A DNA stretch of 21,234 nucleotides from an uncultured Vogesella sp. (GCA_946479405.1 CAMLGD010000032.1:1-21234), one strand, 5' to 3'; numbered from the stretch's first letter, positions 7,514-14,900 are shown. Notes: a model not told the origin generated them from the sequence alone. Numbers and translations are program-made.

Positions 7514-8728
7514 ATGAAACTGTCACCCATGGCCCTGCTGTTGCTAGCCGCCAGTGCCATTGTCTCGCTCAGCATGGGGGTAAGGCATGGCTTTGGTTTT
7601 TTCCTGCCACCTATGACACAGGAGTTTGGCTGGACGCGCGAAACCTTTGCCCTGGCACTGGGCATCCAGAATCTGATGTGGGGTGTGGCGCAGCCGTTTG
7701 CCGGTGCGTTTGCCGACCGCTACGGCCCGGGGCGGGTGCTGATGATCGGTGGCCTGTTGTATGCGGCGGGTCTGGCCTTGATGACGGTATCCGCCAATGG
7801 CTGGCTGTTGTCCGGCTCCGCCGGGCTGCTGCTGGGGCTGGCGCTGTCCTGTACCACCTATAGCGTGGTGTTTTCCGTGATCGTACGCGCGGTGCCGGAT
7901 AGCTATCGTTCCAGTGCCATGGGGCTGACCGCGGCCGCTGGCTCCTTCGGCCAGTTCCTGATGGTGCCGATCGAGCGCGGACTGATCGATGGCCTGGGCT
8001 GGATGCCGGCGTTGCTGGTGCTGGCCGCATTGGCCGCCCTGCTGGTGCCATTGGCGGCACCGCTGCAACGAGCCTATGTGCGCGCACCAGCGGTGCCGAA
8101 GGCGACGCTCAGTGTCTGGCATGGCATCACTCATGCTTTTGGCGAAGCCTGGCAGCAGCGTTCCTTCCGTCTGCTGATGGCTGGCTACTTTGTCTGCGGT
8201 TTCCAGGTGGTGTTTATCGGTGTGCATCTGCCAGCCTACCTGCGCGATCACGGGCTGGCCGGCAATGTCGCCAGTACCGCGTTGGCGTTGATCGGTCTGT
8301 TCAACATTGCCGGCACGTATATTTCCGGCAAGCTGGGCGGACGTTATTCCAAGCCCTATCTGCTGGCGGGCATTTATTTTGTCCGCAGCGTGGTGATTGT
8401 CATCTTCCTGCTGCTGCCATTGACCAGTACCTCGGTGGCGGTGTTTGCCGCCGCCATGGGTTTCTTGTGGCTGTCTACCGTGCCGCTTACCAACGGCGTA
8501 ATCGTCAGCCTGTTCGGCATCAAGAACCTGGGCATGCTGTCCGGCGCGGTGTTCTTCTCGCACCAGGTTGGCAGCTTCCTCGGTGTCTGGCTGGGCGGGG
8601 TGATTTATGACCGTACCGGCAACTACGATCTGGTCTGGGGTCTGGCGATCGGCCTTGGGGTTGCCGCAGCGCTGGCCAACCTTCCGGTGAAGGAAACGTT
8701 GGCCGCACCGGCAGAGGCGCGGGCATGA
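7514..8728 (+). CDS. Major facilitator superfamily transporter (MCT / oxalate-formate antiporter-like)
   Basis: The 404-residue protein is an inner-membrane MFS carrier with about twelve hydrophobic segments in two halves of six, separated by a polar loop near residues 190-215. The N terminus (GVRHGFGFFLPPMTQEFGWTR) and the motif-A-like loop GAFADRYGPGRVL after the second helix resemble the monocarboxylate and oxalate/formate antiporter branch. The substrate is unknown and could be an organic acid or an amino-acid-related compound. The start is supported by AAGGA at 7503-7507. Its stop overlaps the start of a small membrane protein gene, and an O-methyltransferase and pheA follow closely, so all four are probably co-transcribed. 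Confidence 0.85.
   Translation: MKLSPMALLLLAASAIVSLSMGVRHGFGFFLPPMTQEFGWTRETFALALGIQNLMWGVAQPFAGAFADRYGPGRVLMIGGLLYAAGLALMTVSANGWLLSGSAGLLLGLALSCTTYSVVFSVIVRAVPDSYRSSAMGLTAAAGSFGQFLMVPIERGLIDGLGWMPALLVLAALAALLVPLAAPLQRAYVRAPAVPKATLSVWHGITHAFGEAWQQRSFRLLMAGYFVCGFQVVFIGVHLPAYLRDHGLAGNVASTALALIGLFNIAGTYISGKLGGRYSKPYLLAGIYFVRSVVIVIFLLLPLTSTSVAVFAAAMGFLWLSTVPLTNGVIVSLFGIKNLGMLSGAVFFSHQVGSFLGVWLGGVIYDRTGNYDLVWGLAIGLGVAAALANLPVKETLAAPAEARA
8699..8707 (+). repeat. TTGGCCGCA repeat copy (coding)
   Basis: Exact copy preceded by CG, near the 3' end of the MFS gene, read as Leu-Ala-Ala. Confidence 0.65.
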
Positions 8729-8838
8729 GAGTGCTGGCCTGGGCGCTGTTGGTGGCAATGACGGCGCTGGGCTTCTGGGGCTATCTGCAGCCCAATTTTG
8801 TCGTCAATCTGGGTAATATGCTGTCAGCCTGTTTTTAA
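8725..8838 (+). CDS. Small single-span membrane protein (37 residues)
   Basis: This short gene begins with ATG overlapping the MFS stop (ATGA) and ends with TAA, whose last bases form part of the Shine-Dalgarno sequence of the next gene. The product starts MRVLAWALLVAMTALGFWGY, one hydrophobic helix of about 20 residues, followed by LQPNFVVNLGNMLSACF. The Trp-Gly-Tyr-Leu-x-Pro-x-Phe pattern after the helix and the terminal Cys-Phe recall short conserved hypothetical proteins of betaproteobacteria; this is from memory and not verified. Coupled start and stop signals on both sides argue for a real gene. Function is unknown. Confidence 0.7.
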   Translation: MRVLAWALLVAMTALGFWGYLQPNFVVNLGNMLSACF

Positions 8839-8848
8839 GGAGTAACCC

Positions 8849-9439
8849 ATGCTGACCGCTGCTTACCGCGCACGCCTGCAACAACTGTGGCAAGAGGGTG
8901 AGGCACACGATGCGCGTCACGCGGCTCGTGCTGACAAGCGCCTGAATATCACGCCGGATACCGGCATGTTCCTGTATCAGCTGGTGCGCGCTCGCAAGGC
9001 GATGTCGCTGCTGGAGATCGGCACTTCCAACGGTTATTCCGCCGTCTGGCTGGGGTTGGCGACGCAGGCGAACAAGGGGCGGCTGCGTTCGGTGGATCAC
9101 AGCGCACACAAAACTGCGTTGGCCAGTGCCATGCTGGATTCGTTTGGTCTGCAACACACTGTGTCACTGCTGACCGGCGATGCCTTCGGCGTGCTGGCTG
9201 GCTGCGATGACGAGTCGGTAGATATGCTGTTTCTGGACGCTGATCGGTCACGTTATGCCGGCTACTGGCCGGAAATCGCCAGAATTCTCACGCCACGCGG
9301 CATGGTGGTAATGGACAATGCCATTTCACACGCCGAAGAGTGTGCGGATTTCCGTGCCGCAGTGCTTGCGACCCATGGCTATCTCGCGGAAACTTACGAG
9401 ATCGGTAAAGGCCAGTTTGTCATCCTGAAAGACCTGTGA
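8849..9439 (+). CDS. SAM-dependent O-methyltransferase (class I, COMT/CCoAMT-like)
   Basis: The 196-residue protein has a Rossmann-type methyltransferase core. The SAM-binding motif I is LLEIGTSNGYSAVWL (Glu56 near its start). Motif SVDHS marks the acidic end of strand 2. The metal- and substrate-side motif FLDADRSRYAGYW (Asp130, Asp132) is followed by VVMDNAISH. This order and spacing match the divalent-cation-dependent O-methyltransferase family 3 found in bacteria. The start is supported by AAGGAG at 8837-8842. The stop overlaps the GTG of pheA. The acceptor molecule is unknown; catechol-like substrates are typical of relatives. Confidence 0.85.
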   Translation: MLTAAYRARLQQLWQEGEAHDARHAARADKRLNITPDTGMFLYQLVRARKAMSLLEIGTSNGYSAVWLGLATQANKGRLRSVDHSAHKTALASAMLDSFGLQHTVSLLTGDAFGVLAGCDDESVDMLFLDADRSRYAGYWPEIARILTPRGMVVMDNAISHAEECADFRAAVLATHGYLAETYEIGKGQFVILKDL

Positions 9440-10515
9440 ACGTGTCGGAAGAACTGCTCAAGCAACATCGTGACGCCATCGACAATATCGATGTCGAAAT
9501 TCTCAACCTCCTCAATCAGCGCGCCCAGCACGCCCGGGACATCGGTGAAATCAAGGGCGGCGGTATTATCTATCGTCCGGAACGTGAGGCGCAGGTACTG
9601 CGTCGCGTCAAGGATCTGAATCCCGGCCCGCTGGCGGGCGAGTCGGTGGCCCGGCTGTTCCGTGAAGTGATGTCGGAATGCCTGGCGCTGGAAAAGCCGC
9701 TGTCCATCGCTTATCTCGGCCCGGAGGGTACTTTTACCCAGTTGGCCGCACTCAAGCACTTTGGCCACGCAGCGCGCACCGTTGCCTGTGGCTCCATCGA
9801 CGAGGCATTCCGCCTGGTGGAGTCGCGTGCGCTGGATTACGTGGTGGCGCCGGTGGAGAACTCCACCGAAGGTGCCATCGGCCGTACGCTGGACCTGATG
9901 GTCAGCTCGCCGCTGAAAATCTGCGGCGAAGTGGTGCTGCGCATTCACCACCACCTGCTGCGCAAGGATGGCGCCATGGACGGCATTCGTCGTGTATATG
10001 CCCATGCCCAGGCGCTGGCGCAGTGTCACGAATGGCTTAACAAGAATTTGCCGGCCAGCGTGGAGCGGGTATCGGTAGCCAGCAATGCCGAAGCTGCCAG
10101 GTTGGCCGCAGAAGAGCCTGACTGCGCCGCCATTGCCGGTCAGGCCGCAGCCGAACGTTACTGCCTGGTGAAACTGGCGGAAAACATTGAAGACGAGCCC
10201 AATAACACCACGCGCTTCCTGGTGCTGGGCAATCAGGATGTCGGTCCGACCGGGCTGGATAAGACCTCCATCATCGTGGCGGCCCCCAATCGTCCGGGGG
10301 CGGTGCACTACCTGCTGGAGCCTCTGGCGGCCAACGGCGTATCGATGACCAAGTTCGAATCGCGCCCGTCCCGCGCCGGCTTGTGGGACTACGTGTTCTT
10401 CATCGACATGGAAGGCCATGCCCAGGATGCCCATCTGGTCCAGGCATTGGCCGGTTTGCGCGAGCGCACCGCCTTCGTGAAGGTGCTGGGCGCTTATCCG
10501 CAGGCGGTACTGTAA
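9436..10515 (+). CDS. pheA: Bifunctional chorismate mutase / prephenate dehydratase
   Basis: The 359-residue enzyme converts chorismate to prephenate and then to phenylpyruvate, the committed route to phenylalanine. An AroQ-type chorismate mutase domain occupies about residues 1-90 (RDAIDNIDVEILNLLNQRAQ, YRPEREAQVL). The prephenate dehydratase domain runs from about 90 to 270, starting AYLGPEGTFTQ and including the catalytic Thr-Arg-Phe at 259-261. The C-terminal ACT domain carries ESRPS at 308-312, the phenylalanine-binding motif, so feedback inhibition by Phe is expected. The GTG at 9436 overlaps the upstream TGA; a second in-frame GTG at 9442 is also possible. A strong terminator follows. 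Confidence 0.97.
   Translation: MNVSEELLKQHRDAIDNIDVEILNLLNQRAQHARDIGEIKGGGIIYRPEREAQVLRRVKDLNPGPLAGESVARLFREVMSECLALEKPLSIAYLGPEGTFTQLAALKHFGHAARTVACGSIDEAFRLVESRALDYVVAPVENSTEGAIGRTLDLMVSSPLKICGEVVLRIHHHLLRKDGAMDGIRRVYAHAQALAQCHEWLNKNLPASVERVSVASNAEAARLAAEEPDCAAIAGQAAAERYCLVKLAENIEDEPNNTTRFLVLGNQDVGPTGLDKTSIIVAAPNRPGAVHYLLEPLAANGVSMTKFESRPSRAGLWDYVFFIDMEGHAQDAHLVQALAGLRERTAFVKVLGAYPQAVL
9742..9750 (+). repeat. TTGGCCGCA repeat copy (coding)
   Basis: Exact copy preceded by AG within pheA, read as Leu-Ala-Ala. Confidence 0.6.
10102..10110 (+). repeat. TTGGCCGCA repeat copy (coding)
   Basis: Exact copy preceded by GG within pheA, read as Leu-Ala-Ala, 360 bases from the previous copy. Confidence 0.6.
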
Positions 10516-10520
10516 CTGGC

Positions 10521-10558
10521 AGCAGCTCGCCGGGCATGGGCCCGGCGAGCTGCTTTTT
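10521..10558 (+). terminator. Strong rho-independent terminator after pheA
   Basis: A perfect 14-bp stem AGCAGCTCGCCGGG (10521-10534) pairs with CCCGGCGAGCTGCT (10541-10554) around a 6-base loop, followed by a T-run. It ends the MFS to pheA unit. Confidence 0.93.
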
Positions 10559-10581
10559 ACGCCAAGATTCATTTGTGGAGA

Positions 10582-10598
10582 GCCCGCTAGCTGCGGGC
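10582..10598 (+). other. Short hairpin in the 5' region of the LOG gene
   Basis: GCCCGC (10582-10587) pairs with GCGGGC (10593-10598) around TAGCT, eleven bases before the LOG start codon and in the place where a Shine-Dalgarno sequence would be expected. It may affect translation, but nothing else supports a regulatory role. Confidence 0.3.
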
Positions 10599-10609
10599 GC
10601 AAGCACGCC

Positions 10610-11197
10610 ATGACTATTCAATCCATTTGCCTGTTCTGCGGTTCCAGTAGCGGCAGTAACCCTGCCTACAGTGACGCTGCTCGCGAGCTGGGTGCCACGC
10701 TGGCTACCCGTAACATCACCCTAGTATACGGTGGCGGCAATATCGGCCTGATGGGGTTGGCCGCCGATGCCGCGCTGGCTGCCGCTGGCCGCGTCGTCGG
10801 TGTGATTCCCGGTTTTCTGAAAGAAAAGGAAGTCGCTCATGACGGCCTGTCCGAGCTGCATGTCACCCAGACCATGCACGAACGCAAGGCGTTGATGGAA
10901 GACCTGTCTGGCGGTTTCATTGCGCTGCCTGGCGGCTTTGGCACTTACGACGAACTGTTCGAAATGCTGACCTGGGGGCAGTTGTCGGTGCATCAGAAGC
11001 CGATTGGCCTGCTCAATGTCGCCGGTTTTTTTGATCCGCTGCTGGCCATGGTGCAGCACGGTGTGCGCGAAGGCTTCATCCGCGAGTCCAATCTGGAGCT
11101 GTTCGTGGTGGCCGATACGCTGCCTGCGCTGCTCGATCGCATGAACAGCTATCGTGCCGCGCCGGTGGCCAAATGGCTGTCGCACGACAGTATCTGA
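10610..11197 (+). CDS. LOG family protein (cytokinin riboside 5'-monophosphate phosphoribohydrolase-like)
   Basis: The 195-residue protein has the Rossmann-like LOG fold. Motifs are CLFCGSSSGSNP at the N terminus, LVYGGGNIGLMG (about residues 38-49), VIPGFL, MHERKALM and the signature PGGFGTYDE at residues 107-115. Characterised relatives hydrolyse the N-glycosidic bond of nucleoside 5'-monophosphates, including cytokinin precursors and AMP. In non-plant-associated bacteria the role is often purine salvage or is unknown. It is followed after nine bases by the DAHP synthase homologue. No good Shine-Dalgarno sequence is visible. Confidence 0.9.
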   Translation: MTIQSICLFCGSSSGSNPAYSDAARELGATLATRNITLVYGGGNIGLMGLAADAALAAAGRVVGVIPGFLKEKEVAHDGLSELHVTQTMHERKALMEDLSGGFIALPGGFGTYDELFEMLTWGQLSVHQKPIGLLNVAGFFDPLLAMVQHGVREGFIRESNLELFVVADTLPALLDRMNSYRAAPVAKWLSHDSI

Positions 11198-11206
11198 GTC
11201 TTTGCC

Positions 11207-12223
11207 ATGATTATCGTGATGGCCGCGAGCGCGACGGCGCCGCAAATCGATGCCGTGGTTGGCCGCATCCGTGCTGCCGGCCTGAGTGAGCACATTTCGC
11301 GCGGTACCGAGCGTACCATTATCGGCGCGGTGGGTGACGAACGTAGCTTGAGCGCCGACATGTTCGAAACCATGCCCGGCGTCGAGCGCGCCATGCGCGT
11401 GGTGAAGGATTACCGCATGGTGTCGCGCGAAGTGAAGCCGGACAGTAGCGTGGTGTCCATTCGCGGGGTGCCCATTGGCGGGCCGCAGTTGCAGCTGATC
11501 GCCGGTCCCGGCGCCATCGAAGACGCTGCGCAACTGGACGCGCTGGCGGGAGAGCTGCACGGGCAGAGAGTACGGCTGCTGCGCGGTGGAGCGTTCAAGC
11601 CGCGCACCAGCCCGTATGCGTTTCAAGGGGTGGGCGAGATCGGCCTGGAATACTTGCAGCACGCTGCCCGCATGCATGGCATGCCGATGATCAGCGAGAT
11701 ACTGGATGTGCGACTGCTGGATACCTTCCTGGAATATGACGTCGACGCCATCCAGGTGGGGCCGCGCAATATGCAGAACGTGCCGCTGCTGCGCGAACTG
11801 GGGCGCATCAACAAACCGGTGTTGCTGTATCGCGGCGTGTCCGCCACGCTGAGCGAGTGGCTGATGGCGGCCGAGTACATCGCCATCGGTGGTAACCACA
11901 ACATCGTGCTGTGCGAGCGCGGCATCCGCAGCTTTGAGCCGGCGGCGCGCCATGCGCTGGATATCACCGCCATTCCGCTGCTCAAGCGCGAGACGCACTT
12001 GCCGGTGCTGGTGGACCCCAGCCATGCCGGCGGCCGGGGCTGGCTGGTGCCGCCATTGGCTGCTGCGGCCGTAGCTGCCGGTGCCGATGGTTTGCTACTG
12101 GAAGTTCACCCCGCGCCGCAGGATGCCTGGTGCGATGCCGAACAGGCGATTACCCCGTCCGAGCTACAGGCGCTGCGTGCGCAACTACAGCCATTGGCGG
12201 CCGCTGTTGGCCGTAGCCTGTAA
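11207..12223 (+). CDS. Type I-beta DAHP synthase homologue with altered active-site residues
   Basis: The 338-residue protein has the architecture of the Thermotoga-type DAHP synthase (phosphoenolpyruvate + erythrose 4-phosphate, first step to chorismate): an N-terminal ferredoxin-like regulatory domain (residues 1 to about 70) and a (beta/alpha)8 barrel with RGGAFKPRTSPYAFQG, RNMQN, EWLMAAEYI and LCERGIRSFE. Three of the four metal ligands are in place (His273, Glu299, Asp310). The fourth, a Cys in the family motif GPCSVE, is Gly102 here (motif GPGAIE). The barrel Lys of the family motif LLKRG is Tyr208 (LLYRG), and Ala of GARNMQN is Pro. A Cys309 next to Asp310 is unusual. It could be a variant enzyme, an enzyme with another activity, or a regulatory paralogue. 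No frameshift is visible. The start gives the usual N terminus (MIIVM). Confidence 0.85.
   Translation: MIIVMAASATAPQIDAVVGRIRAAGLSEHISRGTERTIIGAVGDERSLSADMFETMPGVERAMRVVKDYRMVSREVKPDSSVVSIRGVPIGGPQLQLIAGPGAIEDAAQLDALAGELHGQRVRLLRGGAFKPRTSPYAFQGVGEIGLEYLQHAARMHGMPMISEILDVRLLDTFLEYDVDAIQVGPRNMQNVPLLRELGRINKPVLLYRGVSATLSEWLMAAEYIAIGGNHNIVLCERGIRSFEPAARHALDITAIPLLKRETHLPVLVDPSHAGGRGWLVPPLAAAAVAAGADGLLLEVHPAPQDAWCDAEQAITPSELQALRAQLQPLAAAVGRSL
11259..11267 (+). repeat. TTGGCCGCA repeat copy (coding)
   Basis: Exact copy preceded by GG. It is read in a different frame from the pheA copies, giving Val-Gly-Arg. Confidence 0.65.
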
Positions 12224-12259
12224 TACCGTGTCCTTCTTATTCTGCGACAAGGAAATGCC

Positions 12260-12712
12260 GTGAGCGAGAACGCCATCGTTAAGCTGCAGCAGCTGCAGGA
12301 CTACCGCTTTGAAAACCAGTTTGCTGATGTCGCTCAGCCGTTGCAGACCGACGAGCCGGTGCCGCTGGGCGGCGGAAGCGGCCCGTCGCCGTCGCAGCTG
12401 TTGGCTGCGGCGGTGGCTAACTGTTTGTCCGCCAGCCTGCTGTTTGCCTCGCGTAAGTTTCATATCGACTTCGAACCGCTGTCCTGCGAGGCCAATGCGC
12501 TAGTAGATCGTAACGAGCGCAATCGCCTGCGGGTGCAACGTATCGATGTGGCGCTGCGTGCCGGGCAGCCGGTGGCGGCTGCGGCCAACCTTGAGCGCCT
12601 GCTGGCTAGTTTCGAGGATTTCTGCACGGTGTCGCAAAGCGTGGCGCAGGGTATCCCTGTGCATGTCACGGTGCTGGATGCCGACGGTAGCGTGTTGAAA
12701 CAGCCTGCCTGA
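12260..12712 (+). CDS. OsmC/Ohr family protein
   Basis: The 150-residue protein belongs to the OsmC/Ohr superfamily, whose characterised members reduce organic or fatty-acid hydroperoxides with a pair of cysteines. Both expected cysteines are present: Cys55 in AVANCLSAS at the start of the central helix, and Cys122 in FEDFCTVSQSV. The GPSPSQLLAAAVANC segment is typical of the group. Translation starts at GTG 12260, with AAGGA at 12249-12253. It follows the DAHP synthase homologue by 36 bases and ends just before a bidirectional terminator. The exact subclass (OsmC, Ohr or YhfA-like) is not resolved. Confidence 0.85.
   Translation: MSENAIVKLQQLQDYRFENQFADVAQPLQTDEPVPLGGGSGPSPSQLLAAAVANCLSASLLFASRKFHIDFEPLSCEANALVDRNERNRLRVQRIDVALRAGQPVAAAANLERLLASFEDFCTVSQSVAQGIPVHVTVLDADGSVLKQPA
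12580..12588 (-). repeat. TTGGCCGCA repeat copy (coding)
   Basis: Exact copy on the minus strand, preceded by GG, inside the OsmC-family gene; the plus strand reads Ala-Ala-Asn. Confidence 0.6.
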
Positions 12713-12726
12713 GCTTGTCTTCCAAT

Positions 12727-12758
12727 AAAAAGCCCGCCGTAATGGCGGGTTTTTTTTA
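12727..12758. terminator. Bidirectional rho-independent terminator
   Basis: CCCGCC (12733-12738) pairs with GGCGGG (12744-12749) around five bases, extended by A-run/T-run pairing and a G-T wobble, with eight T's on the plus strand. It separates the convergent OsmC-family and membrane-protein genes. Confidence 0.9.
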
Positions 12759-12773
12759 TTGCAGGAGTGGCGT

Positions 12774-13340
12774 TCAGACGTAGCGCAGCAACAGCGGCAC
12801 CAGCAGCTCGGCGGCCCAGCCCAGCAGCAACGGCGCGGCCACCGCAGTCATGATCACCCCTGGCCAGGACAGCCAGCCTTGCTGCTGCTGGCTGAACCAC
12901 AGGCACAGCCGGTACAGCAGGTAGCCACCAGCCGCAACCAGCGGTGGCAGCATGGCGTAGGCCTGTAGCGGACGATCCGCCAGGACGGTGCTGAGTGTAA
13001 CCAGCCCCAGGTGCAGGCACAGTTGCGACAGCGCATAGGCGGTCATCAGTGGTGGCACGCCTTGCAGACGGATGCCGGCGCGGCCAACCTCCAGCGTGCC
13101 ACAGGCCAGTAGCAGGGCGGCAATACCAGTCCAGGCATACGGATACAGAAAGGGCAGCCAAACGGGCACCACCGCCAGCGTGGGCAGGGTCAGGCGGAAC
13201 AGGATGGCACAGATGAAATAGGCGCCGATGAAGGCCAGCACCGCCGGCAGGCTGTCGCTGGCAATCAGCCGCCACAATGCATGCAGTACATACAGGGCGA
13301 GGGGCGCCAGCAACAGCAGGCTGGAGATGTCCGGGCTCAT
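12774..13340 (-). CDS. Integral membrane protein of unknown function
   Basis: The 188-residue product is almost wholly hydrophobic, with about six predicted membrane helices (LLLLAPLALYVLHALW, FIGAYFICAILF, LPFLYPYAWTGIAALLLACG, MTAYALSQLCLHLGLV, MLPPLVAAGGYLLYRL and a C-terminal helix). I recognise no family motif. Its ATG overlaps the stop of the upstream DUF484 gene by four bases, so translation is coupled and it is the third gene of the dapF unit. In many proteobacteria the xerC recombinase gene occupies this place after dapF and DUF484. Confidence 0.75.
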   Translation of the reverse strand: MSPDISSLLLLAPLALYVLHALWRLIASDSLPAVLAFIGAYFICAILFRLTLPTLAVVPVWLPFLYPYAWTGIAALLLACGTLEVGRAGIRLQGVPPLMTAYALSQLCLHLGLVTLSTVLADRPLQAYAMLPPLVAAGGYLLYRLCLWFSQQQQGWLSWPGVIMTAVAAPLLLGWAAELLVPLLLRYV

Positions 13341-13972
13341 GCCTTGCCAAGTACCCGTAGCAGCGCCTGCGACATCAGCTCCGCCATCTGCGCCAGATAG
13401 TGGGTCTGCATTTCCAGGGTAAAGCGCTGGGCATCGTCGCTGGCGATCACCAGCATGCCGAACGGTTCGGTACCATCGCGCAGCGCCAACTGGGCGAACG
13501 ACTGCAGTACCGGCGTGGGCGGGAACCAGCTGATGATTTCATCATTGGCATAGGGTCCGCAGTAGGGGGCGGACAGGTTGCCGGCCAGCAGGCGGATATC
13601 CTGCCGGCTGTTGTACAGCTCGCTGTTTTCTGCGCCCGGATGCCACAGACGCAGCGCCACGCGTGGCAGGCCAAAATGCTCGGCAAAGCTGTGCTGGATG
13701 GCGTGGTGTACTTCGGCCAACGTTTGGCCACGCAGCAGGGCGACTGCCAGTTTGTGACTGCGCGCCACGATCTGATCGTTCTGCTCACCGTGGCGGATCA
13801 GCTGTGTCAGACGTGCTTCCAGCTGACGGTTGCGATCCTTCAAGTCCAGCATCTGGCGATCGGCAAACGATACCACCCGGTCCTGCAGCGGCTTCAGGCC
13901 ATAGCGCGGCGCATGGCTGGCCAGGAAGTCCGGATTGTCGTCGAGGTAGGCCAGAATCTCTTCAGCTTGCAC
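13337..13972 (-). CDS. DUF484 family protein (GAF-like)
   Basis: The 211-residue protein matches the DUF484 family, a GAF-like small-molecule-binding fold of unknown role found next to dapF and xerC in many proteobacteria. It opens AEEILAYLDDNPDFLASHAP, the typical N-terminal helix-loop, then has a coiled-coil-like stretch (about residues 35-65, LKDRNRQLEARLTQLI) and a GAF-type C-terminal domain ending in a long helix. Start is GTG at 13972 with AAGGAG six bases upstream. It follows dapF by 36 bases that contain a small hairpin. Confidence 0.85.
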   Translation of the reverse strand: MQAEEILAYLDDNPDFLASHAPRYGLKPLQDRVVSFADRQMLDLKDRNRQLEARLTQLIRHGEQNDQIVARSHKLAVALLRGQTLAEVHHAIQHSFAEHFGLPRVALRLWHPGAENSELYNSRQDIRLLAGNLSAPYCGPYANDEIISWFPPTPVLQSFAQLALRDGTEPFGMLVIASDDAQRFTLEMQTHYLAQMAELMSQALLRVLGKA

Positions 13973-13992
13973 AGAACACTCCTTTCTTGCGG

Positions 13993-14009
13993 GCGGCCAG
14001 GTTGGCCGC
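13993..14009. repeat. Degenerate inverted pair of the TTGGCCGCA motif
   Basis: GCGGCCA (13993-13999) and TGGCCGC (14003-14009) form a 7-bp hairpin around GGT. The right arm carries GTTGGCCGC followed by T instead of A. It lies directly after the dapF stop codon and has no T-tract, so it is not a full terminator. Confidence 0.5.
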
Positions 14010-14839
14010 TAGACGTCGATTTCGCCGTTGAATACGGTCACGGCCGGGCCGGTCATCTTTACCGGCAGACCGGGGCCGCCCCAGGAAATAGTCAGATCGC
14101 CGCCACGGGTGTGCACGCGCACCACCTTGTCCAGCAGGCCGCGACGGATGCCGGCTACCACGGCGGCGCAAGCGCCGGTGCCGCAGGCCAGGGTCTCGCC
14201 GGCACCGCGTTCGTACACACGCAGGCGGATTTCACCACGGCCGACAATCTGCATGAAGCCGGCGTTGACGCGCTCCGGGAAGCGGCTATGACGCTCGATC
14301 AGTGGTCCTTGTTCCGCAACCGGGGCGGTATCGACGTTATCGACTACCTGTACCGCGTGCGGGTTGCCCATCGATACCACGCTGATATCCACCGAATGCT
14401 CGCCCGCCTGCAGCGGGTGGGTGATGGCATCGCCTTCGGCAATGAACGGGATTTCCAGCGGTGCAAAGCGCGGCACGCCCATGTCTACGGTGATCAGGCC
14501 GTTGTCGTCCAGCATCGGTACGATCACGCCCTTGGCGGTTTCCACACGAATGGCGCGCTTGTTGGTCAGCTTCTGCTCGGTGACAAACTTGACGAAGCAG
14601 CGCGCGCCGTTGCCGCACTGTTCTACTTCGCTACCATCGTTGTTGAAGATGCGGTAGCGGAAGTCGTTATCCGCCGCTTGTGGCGCTTCCACCAGCAGCA
14701 GTTGGTCGAAGCCGACGCCGGTGTGGCGGTTGCCCAGCTGACGCAGGCGCTCCGCTGTCAGGTGCACGGTCTGGCGCACGCCGTCGATCACGACAAAGTC
14801 GTTGCCCAGGCCATGCATCTTGCTGAACTTGAGTTTCAT
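14009..14839 (-). CDS. dapF: Diaminopimelate epimerase
   Basis: The 276-residue enzyme interconverts LL- and meso-diaminopimelate, for lysine and peptidoglycan synthesis, by a cofactor-free two-base mechanism. The N terminus [16 protein letters not shown] is canonical. The two catalytic cysteines are Cys75 in QCGNGARC and Cys219 in ACGTGACA, each in the expected motif. Other landmarks are FNNDGSE, SMGNPH and the C-terminal GP-rich strand. Length is normal for the family. It heads a three-gene unit with the DUF484 and membrane-protein genes and has a good promoter at 14873-14900. Confidence 0.97.
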   Translation of the reverse strand: MKLKFSKMHGLGNDFVVIDGVRQTVHLTAERLRQLGNRHTGVGFDQLLLVEAPQAADNDFRYRIFNNDGSEVEQCGNGARCFVKFVTEQKLTNKRAIRVETAKGVIVPMLDDNGLITVDMGVPRFAPLEIPFIAEGDAITHPLQAGEHSVDISVVSMGNPHAVQVVDNVDTAPVAEQGPLIERHSRFPERVNAGFMQIVGRGEIRLRVYERGAGETLACGTGACAAVVAGIRRGLLDKVVRVHTRGGDLTISWGGPGLPVKMTGPAVTVFNGEIDV

Positions 14840-14872
14840 GGGTGCTCGGAAATAGCAGGAAAAATGGCCTTC

Positions 14873-14900
14873 ATCATAACCGATTCACCCGTGCTGTCAT
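14873..14900 (-). promoter_or_regulatory. Predicted sigma-70 promoter for dapF
   Basis: On the minus strand ATGACA (14900-14895) and TATGAT (14878-14873) are 16 bases apart. Each matches the consensus at five of six positions. Transcription would start about 27 bases before the dapF ATG. Confidence 0.65.

Noticed and set aside
7544..8758. Minus-strand open frame of about 404 codons opposite the MFS gene
   Set aside because: The composition is typical of an antisense frame (His, Gln and Arg rich) and the plus-strand MFS protein has clear membrane helices and a Shine-Dalgarno sequence.
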